NCBI GenBank assembly: GCA_964215955.1
Contig: CAXPDR010000027.1
Location: forward strand, 1-64,000
DNA: 64,000 nucleotides
Direction: 5' to 3'
Source of the DNA: GCA-2706205 sp964215955
GTDB taxonomy: Bacteria > Bdellovibrionota > Bacteriovoracia > Bacteriovoracales > Bacteriovoracaceae
Shown here: piece after piece, positions 34,796 through 42,830 of the stretch
Layout: each line of letters begins with the position of its first letter
Numbering within the stretch: the stretch's first letter is position 1
Program-made: the position numbers and the translations under genes
The notes under the pieces: model-generated
Database searches by the model: none
Seen by the model: the letters and a program-made list of their open reading frames with translations, nothing else
What the model was told of the DNA's origin: nothing

Positions 34796-36487
34796 GTGAA
34801 ATTATTTCTCATTATTGCACTCTTATTAACAACTCAATTAAGTTTTTCTGATACGACAAATCCCCGTGAGACATTTAAAACCTTTTTAAAGTCTATGGTG
34901 AAAATAAAGAATAAATCTGGCAATGAAGCCAAAAACTATGAACTCGCAATTTCAACTTTAGAATTAAAACCTGAGCAAAAACCAATTGGAAAAAAATATG
35001 CTGATCAGCTCATCAAAGTTTTAGACAAAATAAAAAAAGTAAATTATGAGGAAATTCCCGAAAGTCTAAATGTTCCGATTTGGCACTTTGACAAAAGGGT
35101 TTATAACGATGAAATTTTAGAAATTTACTTAGTCGAAATAAATGGTCAATGGTTATTTGGAAACTCTGGACTTAATTCATTAGATTCATATCTTGATGCT
35201 CTTGTAAATAAGAAGTTAGTATCTGGAGTTCAAGAGCTGCAATCTCCTGCCAGTATGGTAAGAAATAAATTAGGAAAAACATGGACTAAAAAAAGTTTTT
35301 TTATCGAAAATTGGCAATGGCTTGGATTAATTGTTTTAATATTTTTAGCTTTTATCATAGAAAAGACTATTAAGTTTTTTATCGCTTCAGCTCTCCAACA
35401 AAGTAAAAGGTTTTTGAAATATAATCAAAATACAAAACTTGATGATGCAATAATTTCCTTATCAAAAGTCATTTTTGTTTTTATTATTTATAAATCGATT
35501 GAGCTACTTGACCTTCCAACAAGAACCCATGATATCTTTTATAAGGGTTTGAATATAGCTCTTACAGCAATTATTATTTGGTTTGTTCAGAAGTTAATTT
35601 ATTTTATTTCATATATTTTTGAAAAAAGAGCTTCAGAAACAGAAACTAAATTTGATGATATTCTTATTCCTTTAATAACTAAGACTGCATTAGTTCTTAC
35701 TTATATTTTTGGTGGTGTCTTTGTTCTAAACTCACTTTCTTTTGATGTAACAAATATTATTGCAGGTCTTGGGATTGGTGGTTTAGCTTTTGCCTTCGCA
35801 GCAAAAGATATGCTCGCAAACTTTTTTGGTTCAATTATGCTTGTGCTCGATAGGCCTTTCGATATTGGTGATGTCATCCAGGCAGGTGATATAACAGGAA
35901 TTGTTGATGAGGTTGGATTTAGATCAACTCGAATTAGAACTTTTAATGATTCCCTCATTACTATATCTAATGGTGAAATTATGAATCGCCCAATTGATAA
36001 TATGGGTAAAAGAAGATTTAGAAGACTCGTAACGAATTTAGGAGTGGAATATGATACTCCTCCTGAAAAGATAGAGGCCTTTTGCGAGGGAATTAGACAA
36101 CTCATCATAAGTTATCCTTGGACAAGAAAAGATAACTTTCACGTTTATTTCTCAAACTTTGGTCCTTCATCCCTTGATATCAAACTTGTGGTTTACTGGG
36201 TGACCGATGATTATAGCCGAGAGCTTTCAGAAAAACATAGGCTACTTTTAGATGTTTTAAGACTAAGTAAAGAACTTGAAATTGGTTTTGCCTTTCCAAC
36301 TCAAACAATTCATATGTTTAATGAAACAAAAGTAGAGACTGTAAAAGACCTTGAGGACTCAAGAGAAACCTTTCAAAAAGCTCAAGAAAAAGCCAAAAAT
36401 GTGGCAAAAGCTCAAATAGCACTTAAAAATCCAAGAAGTAATTCAGAGGATAAAAATCAATTTGGTGATAATGAGTTTGGAGTTTAA
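34796..36487 (+). CDS. MscS-family mechanosensitive ion channel
   Basis: This 563-residue protein is a mechanosensitive channel of the small-conductance family, which opens under membrane tension to release solutes in osmotic downshock. It has an N-terminal signal peptide and a periplasmic-type domain (about residues 20-165), several helices, the pore helix with AGLGIGGLAFAFAAKDMLANFFGS, and the cytosolic beta domain (FDIGDVIQAGDITGIVDEVG and DSLITISNGEIMN). The start is GTG with AAGGTAAATTAAA upstream. A charged C-terminal tail of about 50 residues is extra. Confidence 0.93.
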   Translation: MKLFLIIALLLTTQLSFSDTTNPRETFKTFLKSMVKIKNKSGNEAKNYELAISTLELKPEQKPIGKKYADQLIKVLDKIKKVNYEEIPESLNVPIWHFDKRVYNDEILEIYLVEINGQWLFGNSGLNSLDSYLDALVNKKLVSGVQELQSPASMVRNKLGKTWTKKSFFIENWQWLGLIVLIFLAFIIEKTIKFFIASALQQSKRFLKYNQNTKLDDAIISLSKVIFVFIIYKSIELLDLPTRTHDIFYKGLNIALTAIIIWFVQKLIYFISYIFEKRASETETKFDDILIPLITKTALVLTYIFGGVFVLNSLSFDVTNIIAGLGIGGLAFAFAAKDMLANFFGSIMLVLDRPFDIGDVIQAGDITGIVDEVGFRSTRIRTFNDSLITISNGEIMNRPIDNMGKRRFRRLVTNLGVEYDTPPEKIEAFCEGIRQLIISYPWTRKDNFHVYFSNFGPSSLDIKLVVYWVTDDYSRELSEKHRLLLDVLRLSKELEIGFAFPTQTIHMFNETKVETVKDLEDSRETFQKAQEKAKNVAKAQIALKNPRSNSEDKNQFGDNEFGV

Positions 36488-36513
36488 AACGGATTACTAA
36501 CCGACATACATAC

Positions 36514-36533
36514 GTGGGGATAACATAGTTATC
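36514..36533. repeat. Inverted repeat and small palindrome left of the transposase
   Basis: GTGGGGATAA (36514-36523) is the exact inverse of TTATCCCCAC at 37499-37508, on the far side of the transposase gene, so the pair could be the terminal repeats of a roughly 1-kb IS. It overlaps the palindrome GATAAC-ATA-GTTATC (36519-36533). No flanking target duplication is evident. Confidence 0.4.
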
Positions 36534-36631
36534 TCTTACAGTATTTAAAGTCATGAAGCTTTCATCAATCTTTAATAATTTAAATAGGTTAGCTAATAAT
36601 TATTTAACTCTAGCTTGCTTCTAGTTTCTTT

Positions 36632-37525
36632 ATGAAACGTAACTGCCCAAAATTATCATGTAAATCTAAAAAAATTATTAAAGATGGAACCTATTTTAGA
36701 AGAAATGATTCTAGAAAAATCCAACGCTTTGTTTGTAAAGACTGTGGTGCAAAATTCAGTGCAAGTACAGGGACACTTGAGTTCAAGCAAAAGAAACGTC
36801 GAGTTAATGATCTATTACTAAGCTTGTTCTGCGCAAAAGTAACTCAAAAAAGAGCTGCGAGAATTGCTAAGGTAAACAAAAAAACTGTAGCAAGAAGATT
36901 TGATTACTGGGCAAGAAAAGCCAAAATTAAAAATGTAAGATTTAACCAAAAATTACGAAAATCACAGGTCAGTCATCTACAGTTCGATGATTTAATAACA
37001 AAGGAGAAAACGAAGTTAAAACCAGCGACCGTAACCGTGGCGGTGGATGCAAAGAGAAGGTTTATTCTAAGTGCAAATGTTGCTCAGATACCTGCATTTG
37101 GGCATTTGGCAAAACTTTCTAGGAAAAAGTATGGTTTCAGAAAGTCAGAACACTTGAGTTCACTCACAAATACATTTGAGACTCTAAAACCAATCGTTCA
37201 AGCTTGTGCACTCATCGAATCTGATGAGCATCAAAATTATAATTTGTTTGTAAGAAGTTACTTTCCAAACTCCGATTATAGACAGTTCAAAAGTCAAAAA
37301 GCCACAGTTGCCGGACAGGGAGAACTCAAGAACAAAAACTATGATCCAATCTTTTGCATAAACCAAACACTAGCTATGATGAGAGATGGAATCTCTACTT
37401 TTGTAAGAAGAACTTGGTGCACGACTCAAAGTTTGGAGAAACTTCAAGGTCATTTAGAGATTTTTATCTATTATTACAACCAGAGATATTTGGGAGGTTT
37501 ATCCCCACACAAAGGGGGCGGTTAA
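36632..37525 (+). CDS. Zinc-ribbon transposase (IS1/IS1595-like)
   Basis: This 297-residue protein begins with a zinc-binding pair of knuckles (NCPKLSC and CKDCGAKF), then a helix-turn-helix region (QKRAARIAKVNKKTVARRFDYW) and an RNase H-like catalytic core with candidate acidic residues in FDDLIT, VAVDAKRRFILSANVAQI and IESDEHQNY, ending LQGHLEIFIYYYNQRY. This order matches IS1/IS1595-type transposases. The C-terminus (SPHKGGG) may run past the right IS end, and the stop overlaps the response-regulator stop by four bases. Apparently intact. Confidence 0.8.
   Translation: MKRNCPKLSCKSKKIIKDGTYFRRNDSRKIQRFVCKDCGAKFSASTGTLEFKQKKRRVNDLLLSLFCAKVTQKRAARIAKVNKKTVARRFDYWARKAKIKNVRFNQKLRKSQVSHLQFDDLITKEKTKLKPATVTVAVDAKRRFILSANVAQIPAFGHLAKLSRKKYGFRKSEHLSSLTNTFETLKPIVQACALIESDEHQNYNLFVRSYFPNSDYRQFKSQKATVAGQGELKNKNYDPIFCINQTLAMMRDGISTFVRRTWCTTQSLEKLQGHLEIFIYYYNQRYLGGLSPHKGGG
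37499..37508. repeat. Right inverted repeat partner of 36514-36523
   Basis: TTATCCCCAC is the exact inverse of the left repeat. It lies within the last codons of the transposase. The pair is the best candidate for IS ends here, but a 10-bp match can arise by chance. Confidence 0.35.
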
Positions 37526-37908
37526 AAAGGGTTATTGATAGTTTCGACTAATAGTTCTTTTAGATACTTTATATTTTCAGGTTTAAGAAACATTCCTCTC
37601 GCTCCGAGTTCCTTTGCTCGCTTGTCGGAGATATCACTAAAAGCACTCATTAATACGACAGGGGGTGCACTTTCTTTGAAGTCTCTTATCTTAGCTAGAA
37701 GTTCAACACCAGAACATTCAGGCATTCTAACATCTGATAGAATCACATTAAATCCATGATTTTTTAAAAGCTCAAAAGCTTCATTTCCATTTGAAGCAGT
37801 GGATACAGTTGCTCCCTCTAACTCCAAATGCTCTTTAAGGGTATCCAACAATATAGGCTCATCATCAACGACGAGGATATGCACTCCTTTTAACTCTGAA
37901 TAATTCAA
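37522..37908 (-). CDS. Single-domain response regulator (receiver)
   Basis: This 128-residue protein is a stand-alone receiver domain. It has the acidic pair in LVVDDEPILL, the phosphoacceptor Asp in LSDVRMPECSG, the Ser in LMSAFS, and the conserved Lys in LKPENIK. No output domain follows, so it would act by protein contact, as CheY does. Its start overlaps the stop of the methyltransferase gene by four bases (ATGA), so the pair is translationally coupled. No kinase is adjacent; the orphan kinase at 30.1 kb is one possible partner. Confidence 0.92.
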   Translation of the reverse strand: MNYSELKGVHILVVDDEPILLDTLKEHLELEGATVSTASNGNEAFELLKNHGFNVILSDVRMPECSGVELLAKIRDFKESAPPVVLMSAFSDISDKRAKELGARGMFLKPENIKYLKELLVETINNPF

Positions 37909-38918
37909 ATTAACTCCCCTCTAAACTTATTTTCTTCCAAGCTTTTTACAATCTTGAATTTAATTAATTCACCTGACTTAATACTTTGCAACTCTTTAAT
38001 TTCTTTTTTACTGAAAGCTCTCGTCATAATTTGTAAATCGATTAATTTATTTTCTTCCATGCAGACTTGCCATTCCAGAGAAAACTTAGTGGGCTTAAAC
38101 ACTCTTATAATTCTTCCATGACCTTCACTTAACTCTTTTGTAAGACTCTCTTTACTAAACACATGAACTAAAATAGGAAAATTTCTTCTGTCCTTTTTGG
38201 CCATTTGTGAAATTCTCTCAACATCTACTGAATGACTTACTTTTAAATACTGGTGACACCAATCCTTATCGGGATTGAGGGGACACGAAAGCTTGGTTAA
38301 GCATGGATACAAAATATCATATGACTCTAAAAGCTTACTTCTTATCTTAAGTGCCTCATGGAAATAATCCTTAGTTCCTGGTTCGATAAACAGAATGAAA
38401 TCTAAGTCTAAAGTTTCAATATATTTAAGTGTAGTTTCTATTCCCATCTCATTAGAGCTATGGCCGAAAAGACCGAAACGCTTTTTCTTTTTTATTGGGT
38501 ATTTGAAATCAGAATTATAGTATTTTATATCCGCTGATGGATAAATATTGCTAATTAGCTTTTTAGCTTGTTCCCTCATCAAATTTGATTTTTCAATAAG
38601 TGTTATATCCAATGTGGCATTTAAAGCTAGAAGCGCCAGTGAGAAAGTACCAGGACCAGAGCCAATATCAAAAAACTCATAATCTTTGAAGTTATCCAGA
38701 TCAATATTAGCTAATTTAAAAACCTCTTCAAGTTTTTGGAAGTTCGTTAAAAGAAAGAATGCCGTATAAGCACTCACTAACTTTTCATCATTAAGATACT
38801 CATTAATATTCACTCTAGAATGTGTAAAGTTTGCACTGAGTTTATCAATAGCTTGAATGAGTTCACGATCAGACTTAAACTGAGTTAGTAGGTGAGGTTT
38901 AATGACTTTTAATTCCAT
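37905..38918 (-). CDS. Rsm22-like small-subunit rRNA methyltransferase-family protein
   Basis: This 337-residue protein has a SAM-binding domain (FFDIGSGPGTFSLALL, then LIEKSNLM) and, in the C-terminal part, a Cys-rich segment (PCLTKLSCPLNPDKDWCHQ). That segment is the hallmark of the Rsm22/METTL17 family, mitochondrial and bacterial proteins tied to small-ribosomal-subunit assembly, whose cysteines bind an iron-sulfur cluster. Catalytic activity in the family is doubtful, so a structural role is possible. It is the first gene of a coupled pair with the receiver protein, an unusual partner. Confidence 0.82.
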   Translation of the reverse strand: MELKVIKPHLLTQFKSDRELIQAIDKLSANFTHSRVNINEYLNDEKLVSAYTAFFLLTNFQKLEEVFKLANIDLDNFKDYEFFDIGSGPGTFSLALLALNATLDITLIEKSNLMREQAKKLISNIYPSADIKYYNSDFKYPIKKKKRFGLFGHSSNEMGIETTLKYIETLDLDFILFIEPGTKDYFHEALKIRSKLLESYDILYPCLTKLSCPLNPDKDWCHQYLKVSHSVDVERISQMAKKDRRNFPILVHVFSKESLTKELSEGHGRIIRVFKPTKFSLEWQVCMEENKLIDLQIMTRAFSKKEIKELQSIKSGELIKFKIVKSLEENKFRGELI

Positions 38919-38962
38919 TTAGATAGAATAATTCATTAAAACTTAATTGAAAACACAATATA

Positions 38963-39001
38963 AATAACTTATATTTAACAATAATTGAAAGATAAGTTAT
39001 T
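38963..39001. promoter_or_regulatory. Inverted repeat upstream of the methyltransferase gene
   Basis: AATAACTTAT (38963-38972) and ATAAGTTATT (38992-39001) form a perfect 10-bp inverted repeat with 19 bases between. It lies in the divergent region between the methyltransferase and bfd genes, 45 bases upstream of the methyltransferase start. It could be a regulator site or a hairpin in the 5' leader. Confidence 0.45.
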
Positions 39002-39046
39002 AATATTTCGTGTATGAGTAAAAAAACTATAAAAATAATTCTAAAA

Positions 39047-39080
39047 CTATTGTTTGCATTACCGAACAATAGTATATAAT
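39047..39080 (+). promoter_or_regulatory. bfd promoter with overlapping palindromic operator
   Basis: CTATTGTT (39047-39054) and AACAATAG (39065-39072) form a perfect 8-bp inverted repeat with a 10-base centre. A sigma-70-like promoter runs through it: TTTGCA (39053-39058), 16 bases, TATAAT (39075-39080). The bfd ATG follows 20 bases later with GAGGT before it. A repressor bound here would block polymerase. The motif does not match the Fur consensus. Confidence 0.6.
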
Positions 39081-39099
39081 ATATCTGTGAGGTAATCAG

Positions 39100-39282
39100 A
39101 TGTACGTATGTATATGTAAAGCAATAACAGACAAGCAATTAGAGGAAGCTCAGAAGTCTTCAATGAGCTTAAGAGAGATTTGTAACAATCTTGGCCTAGG
39201 TTCAGAGTGCGGTGCATGTATCCAAGAAGCAGTACAAATGATTAAAAAATCTAAGCAAACTCCAAAACAAGAAACAAAATAG
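39100..39282 (+). CDS. bfd: Bacterioferritin-associated ferredoxin-like protein
   Basis: This 60-residue protein matches the BFD-like [2Fe-2S] family, which reduces iron in bacterioferritin so it can be released. The cluster cysteines are visible: CIC near the N-terminus (Cys4 and Cys6) and SECGAC (Cys37 and Cys40). GAGGT precedes the ATG. Bacterioferritin follows 77 bases downstream in the same direction, which supports the assignment. Its promoter has a clear palindrome. Confidence 0.92.
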   Translation: MYVCICKAITDKQLEEAQKSSMSLREICNNLGLGSECGACIQEAVQMIKKSKQTPKQETK

Positions 39283-39359
39283 ACCTAGTTATAAATCCTT
39301 GCATTCCCCATCCATAATCCTTTAGAATAATCTCAATTATATTGAATTAGGAGATTACA

Positions 39360-39839
39360 ATGAAAGGAAGTCAGAAAGTCATTGATGCATTAAATGATGT
39401 ATTAACCAAAGAACTCACGGCCATAAATCAATATTTCTTACACGCTAGAATGCTTCAAGACTGGGGTTTAGAAAAATTAGGAAAACTAGAATATAAAGCC
39501 TCTATTGATGAGATGAAACACGCTGATGAACTTATTAAAAGAATTCTTTTTTTAGAAGGTCTTCCAAATGTTCAAAAGCTTTCAAAAGTAAGAATAGGCC
39601 AAAATGTTAAAGAAATTCTGGAAGCTGATCTAGCAGTAGAAAACGAAGCTGTACCAGCTTTAAAAGATCATATCAAATTATGTGAAGATGAAGCCGACTA
39701 TGTCTCCAGAGACTTATTTACTGAGATTCTTGCAAGTGAAGAAGAACATGTTGACTGGCTTGAAACTCAATTAGATCTTTTAAACAAGATTGGTGAGCAA
39801 AACTTTATCCAGTCACAAATGGATTCTACTGGAAACTAA
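39360..39839 (+). CDS. bfr: Bacterioferritin
   Basis: Bacterioferritin forms a 24-subunit shell that stores iron. The 159 residues show the di-iron ferroxidase ligands: Glu18 in TKELTAINQYFLHARM, EYKASIDEMKHAD (with Glu and His) and the C-terminal EILASEEEHVDWLE. Met in DEMKHAD is the usual haem ligand. GGAGATTACA precedes the ATG. Downstream of bfd. The convergent secreted gene overlaps its stop by four bases. Confidence 0.96.
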   Translation: MKGSQKVIDALNDVLTKELTAINQYFLHARMLQDWGLEKLGKLEYKASIDEMKHADELIKRILFLEGLPNVQKLSKVRIGQNVKEILEADLAVENEAVPALKDHIKLCEDEADYVSRDLFTEILASEEEHVDWLETQLDLLNKIGEQNFIQSQMDSTGN

Positions 39840-40153
39840 AAACAATGAATTGGAATATCGGCTTGTGCCCAGGCCGTATTCCCCCACCTATCAGTTGTCA
39901 AAGCATAACCTTGGCAATGAATAAAGCGACCAGGAACCACTCTCCATCTACAACGATTATCCATATAACTTGGAACATTTGAATAATTCATTCCTCGAAC
40001 CACACAGTAAATTTGTCGTCCATTAGGACATATCGTTTGTGCCATACAAGTTGTATAGCTTTGCTGCCAATTGATGTTTGGCATTTGTGGGTAATATTGT
40101 GCTAAAGTCAAAGATGAATAAGCAAATGAGACGAGTAATAAAAAAGTTTTCAT
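39836..40153 (-). CDS. Small secreted cysteine-rich protein
   Basis: This 105-residue protein starts with a signal peptide (cleavage near residue 18, LTLAQ). The mature part has six cysteines (TTCMAQTICPNG, IYCVV, NRCRWR, IHCQGY, IHCF) and many aromatic residues, suggesting a compact disulfide-bonded extracellular or periplasmic protein. Family unknown. It converges on bfr with a four-base overlap and has little ribosome site beyond GGAAAA-like bases upstream. Confidence 0.68.
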   Translation of the reverse strand: MKTFLLLVSFAYSSLTLAQYYPQMPNINWQQSYTTCMAQTICPNGRQIYCVVRGMNYSNVPSYMDNRCRWRVVPGRFIHCQGYALTTDRWGNTAWAQADIPIHCF

Positions 40154-40222
40154 GGAAATTTATTAGCCTTAAATAACAATATTTTAAAGCCAGTTGATAA
40201 TTTTTACTTAGATTTTTAATAA

Positions 40223-40348
40223 ATCTCCACCGCAGAACGCAAAAAGATACTTGATAAACTTCAGACAGAATTTTTACGAAGGCATAATACCAGAGATTTA
40301 ACTTTTGACGACTTTGCCTTAAAATCCAAACAAAAAAGCCCTCAATAA
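40223..40348 (+). pseudogene. Short coding remnant without a start codon
   Basis: A frame open from 40223 to TAA 40346-40348 reads STAERKKILDKLQTEF and then LTFDDFALKSKQ, with protein-like composition. It lacks ATG, GTG and TTG near its beginning and lies in the gap between a secreted protein and gltA. It may be the tail of a lost gene. At 41 codons this is weak evidence. Confidence 0.25.
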
Positions 40349-40362
40349 GAGGGCCATTTTTT
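40332..40362. terminator. Terminator downstream of gltA
   Basis: GCCCTC (40338-40343) pairs with GAGGGC (40349-40354) around AATAA. A/T runs flank both sides, so it works on the minus strand for gltA and may also work on the plus strand. Confidence 0.88.
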
Positions 40363-41617
40363 ATAGTTTTTCGTCAGTTTTACCTTGGTATATTTGTCTA
40401 GGACGGGTAATCCTCATTCCATCAGCTTCAATCATTTCTTTCCACTGAGCGATCCAACCTGGTTGTCTTCCTAATGCAAACATTACTGTAAACATATTCG
40501 TTGGGATACCTAGTGCTTTGTAAATAATTCCTGAGTAAAAATCAACATTTGGAAAAAGTTTTCTAGCTGCAAAATACTCATCACTTAATGCAGTAGTCTC
40601 TAATCCTTTAGCGATATCTAATAATGGATCTTGTACATTTAATTTTTCAAGAATTGTATCACAGTATCCTTTAATAACTTTTGCTCTAGGATCAAAGTTT
40701 TTATAAACTCTATGTCCGAATCCCATCAATCTAAATGGGTCTTCTTTATCTTTAGCCTTTGCAATAAATTTTTCATAGCCTCCACCGTCTGCTTGAATAG
40801 CATCTAACATTTCAAGGACAGCTTGATTAGCACCACCATGTAGTGGCCCCCATAAGGCATCAATACCTGAAGAGATGGATGCAAATAGATTAGCTTTAGA
40901 GGATCCAACAACTCTCACCGTTGAAGCCGAACAGTTTTGTTCATGGTCAGCATGTAAAATAAGAAGTACATCTAAAGATTTTGCAACATCCGGATTTGGT
41001 TTCTCACCTGTCATCATATAGAGAAAATCAGATGTATAATCTAGAGAAGAGTCTGGTTCAATAAAGTCTTTACCTTGACCATGTCTATAAACCGCAGCTG
41101 CTATAGTTTTCAATTGCCCTAACATTAATGGAAAGATTTCCTGTTTTTGAGCATCTGTTAAATCTTGATCTAGAAGATGTGGGTAATGACCTGATAAAGC
41201 CACCATTGCAGCTGAAGTAATTCCCATCGGATGTGCATCTTTTGGAAATGATTTAATCAGAGTCTTAATACCTTCAGGAACTTTACTTCCCTCTTTAATT
41301 TTATTTTTTAAATCAGCAAGTTCACTTTCACTTGGAAGCTTATTATTAAATAAAAGGTAACTCACTTCTAAAAAAGAAGATTTTTCACAAAGGTTTTCTA
41401 TCGTATAACCTCTATGCTTAAGTATACCTTTTTCGCCATCAATAAAGGTAATATTGGAAAGACATGCACCTGTATTACCTAGACCATTATCATAAGTAAT
41501 AAAACCTGTTTGAGCCCTTAATTTTGAGATATCAATGGCCTTTTCTTTTTCTGTACCTTCAATCACTGGAAGTTCAATTTCCATTTCACCTAAAATCAAC
41601 TTTGCAGAGTCAGACAT
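40361..41617 (-). CDS. gltA: Citrate synthase
   Basis: GltA condenses oxaloacetate and acetyl-CoA into citrate. The 418 residues match the bacterial type II family: a beta-rich N-terminal part, LILHADHEQNCSASTVRVVGSS with catalytic His, GPLHGGANQAVLEML, and GFGHRVYKNFDPRAKVIK with catalytic His and Arg. GGAGACTAT-like bases lie upstream of the ATG. The gene stands alone, with a terminator directly behind it. Confidence 0.97.
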   Translation of the reverse strand: MSDSAKLILGEMEIELPVIEGTEKEKAIDISKLRAQTGFITYDNGLGNTGACLSNITFIDGEKGILKHRGYTIENLCEKSSFLEVSYLLFNNKLPSESELADLKNKIKEGSKVPEGIKTLIKSFPKDAHPMGITSAAMVALSGHYPHLLDQDLTDAQKQEIFPLMLGQLKTIAAAVYRHGQGKDFIEPDSSLDYTSDFLYMMTGEKPNPDVAKSLDVLLILHADHEQNCSASTVRVVGSSKANLFASISSGIDALWGPLHGGANQAVLEMLDAIQADGGGYEKFIAKAKDKEDPFRLMGFGHRVYKNFDPRAKVIKGYCDTILEKLNVQDPLLDIAKGLETTALSDEYFAARKLFPNVDFYSGIIYKALGIPTNMFTVMFALGRQPGWIAQWKEMIEADGMRITRPRQIYQGKTDEKL

Positions 41618-41783
41618 ATAGTCTCCTTTTATGAGTTTGTTTCAATCTAATTATTATATTTACACTATCGGTGTCACTTCGCACAATCTTTAGTGTTTCT
41701 GTCAAATATAAAGCAAATACCTGGTGTCTTTTTGATCACCGAAATTAAGATAATCTGTATTCGTAAATACAGCAACTTAAGAA

Positions 41784-41818
41784 GTTACTTATGTTATTAC
41801 AGCTATTTAACATAAGTA
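41784..41818. promoter_or_regulatory. Perfect 12-bp inverted repeat between gltA and the next gene
   Basis: TTACTTATGTTA (41784-41795) and TAACATAAGTAA (41807-41818) pair perfectly around 11 bases. A second palindrome, AACTTAAGAAGTT (41773-41785), abuts it. No T-run follows, so it is not a terminator. It lies about 170 bases upstream of gltA and about 95 bases upstream of the plus-strand secreted gene, so it could regulate either. Confidence 0.5.
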
Positions 41819-41911
41819 AATTCATTTGAAAATTAAAAAATAAATTTGGCATACCAATTGCTCTACTTCTCTTTGACATTGAACAAAGAAGTTCAAAATT
41901 AGGGGATAAAC

Positions 41912-42364
41912 ATGAAGATAACATTAACACCAAATTTAAAATTACTTTTTCTACAGGTTGTTTTAACTACTTTAATGGCCATACCATTAAAAAATGCGAG
42001 TGCTGGAGTTATTAAAGTTGAACAGAATGTGAATACTTACCTAGAAAAAAATGACGCACCAATCAATTTATTCGAAGAACTAAAGATTACCCAAGACATT
42101 AAAGCTGGAGGGAAATTACTTAAAGTTTCGCTAGAGGCTCAAGGTTTAAGTTCCAACTCTAGTGTTACTCTAGTTGTGAACAAAAAGCCCATCTTCAAGG
42201 CAAGATTAGGCGATAGATTTGAAAATATTAAATTAAAACTAAAGCAATCCACCAAAGTTGAATCCGTTTCAATTAAAGCAGAAGCTGCATTTGTAAGCGT
42301 TGCTAAAGCTGATCTTGTTTCAGACCAGCCTCAAGTTGACGATTTCTCTATAACTGTAAAATAA
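41912..42364 (+). CDS. Secreted protein of unknown function
   Basis: This 150-residue protein has an N-terminal signal sequence (about residues 1-31, ending NASAG). The mature domain is beta-rich with alternating Val/Lys strands (SSVTLVVNKKPIFKARLGD, VESVSIKAEAAFVSV) and no cysteine. AGGGGATAAAC precedes the ATG. No family is recognised. Its stop lies one base from the convergent gene. Confidence 0.7.
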   Translation: MKITLTPNLKLLFLQVVLTTLMAIPLKNASAGVIKVEQNVNTYLEKNDAPINLFEELKITQDIKAGGKLLKVSLEAQGLSSNSSVTLVVNKKPIFKARLGDRFENIKLKLKQSTKVESVSIKAEAAFVSVAKADLVSDQPQVDDFSITVK

Positions 42365-42365
42365 A

Positions 42366-42722
42366 TTAAAAATCAGTAGATGAATCTGTAATAGCAGGTT
42401 CATCTATATTCCTATCATAAGTTAAAGCCAGAGCTGCTAAAGCACCATGTTCAGATTCAACTGTCGCATTACAGTAAACTTTCATTAAAGGAACTTGAGA
42501 ACAAGAATACTTAATAACCACAGTGGCATGCTCAGACTCAACTCCTGCGTTATAAACATTCTCAACCACCCAATTATCCAAGGCGAGAGCTAATTTTGAC
42601 TCTTCAGAATCATCTAATTGATTATATTCGTCTATACAAGAAACATGAATCGTATTCAAAAATTCGTTGGCATTTGCCATTTGACCACAAAAAAGAATGG
42701 CTGCGATTACTAATGATTTCAT
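42366..42722 (-). CDS. Small secreted protein of unknown function
   Basis: This 118-residue protein has a signal peptide (MKSLVIAAILFCGQMANANE). The mature part has three cysteines (VSCID, YSCSQV, VYCNAT) and a short repeat, VESEHATVV and VESEHGALA. ATG 42722 is preferred because GGGAGT lies upstream; an earlier start at 42734 would place this site within the coding region. Family unknown. Confidence 0.68.
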   Translation of the reverse strand: MKSLVIAAILFCGQMANANEFLNTIHVSCIDEYNQLDDSEESKLALALDNWVVENVYNAGVESEHATVVIKYSCSQVPLMKVYCNATVESEHGALAALALTYDRNIDEPAITDSSTDF

Positions 42723-42830
42723 AAAAACTCCCAAAAATTTTCTGAAAAACTACCAGCTTTCCACCGCTTTGCTAACACCTTTGTAAAAAATTACTTGTAT
42801 CCAAAGCTTAAATTAAGTTAACATACGCCC

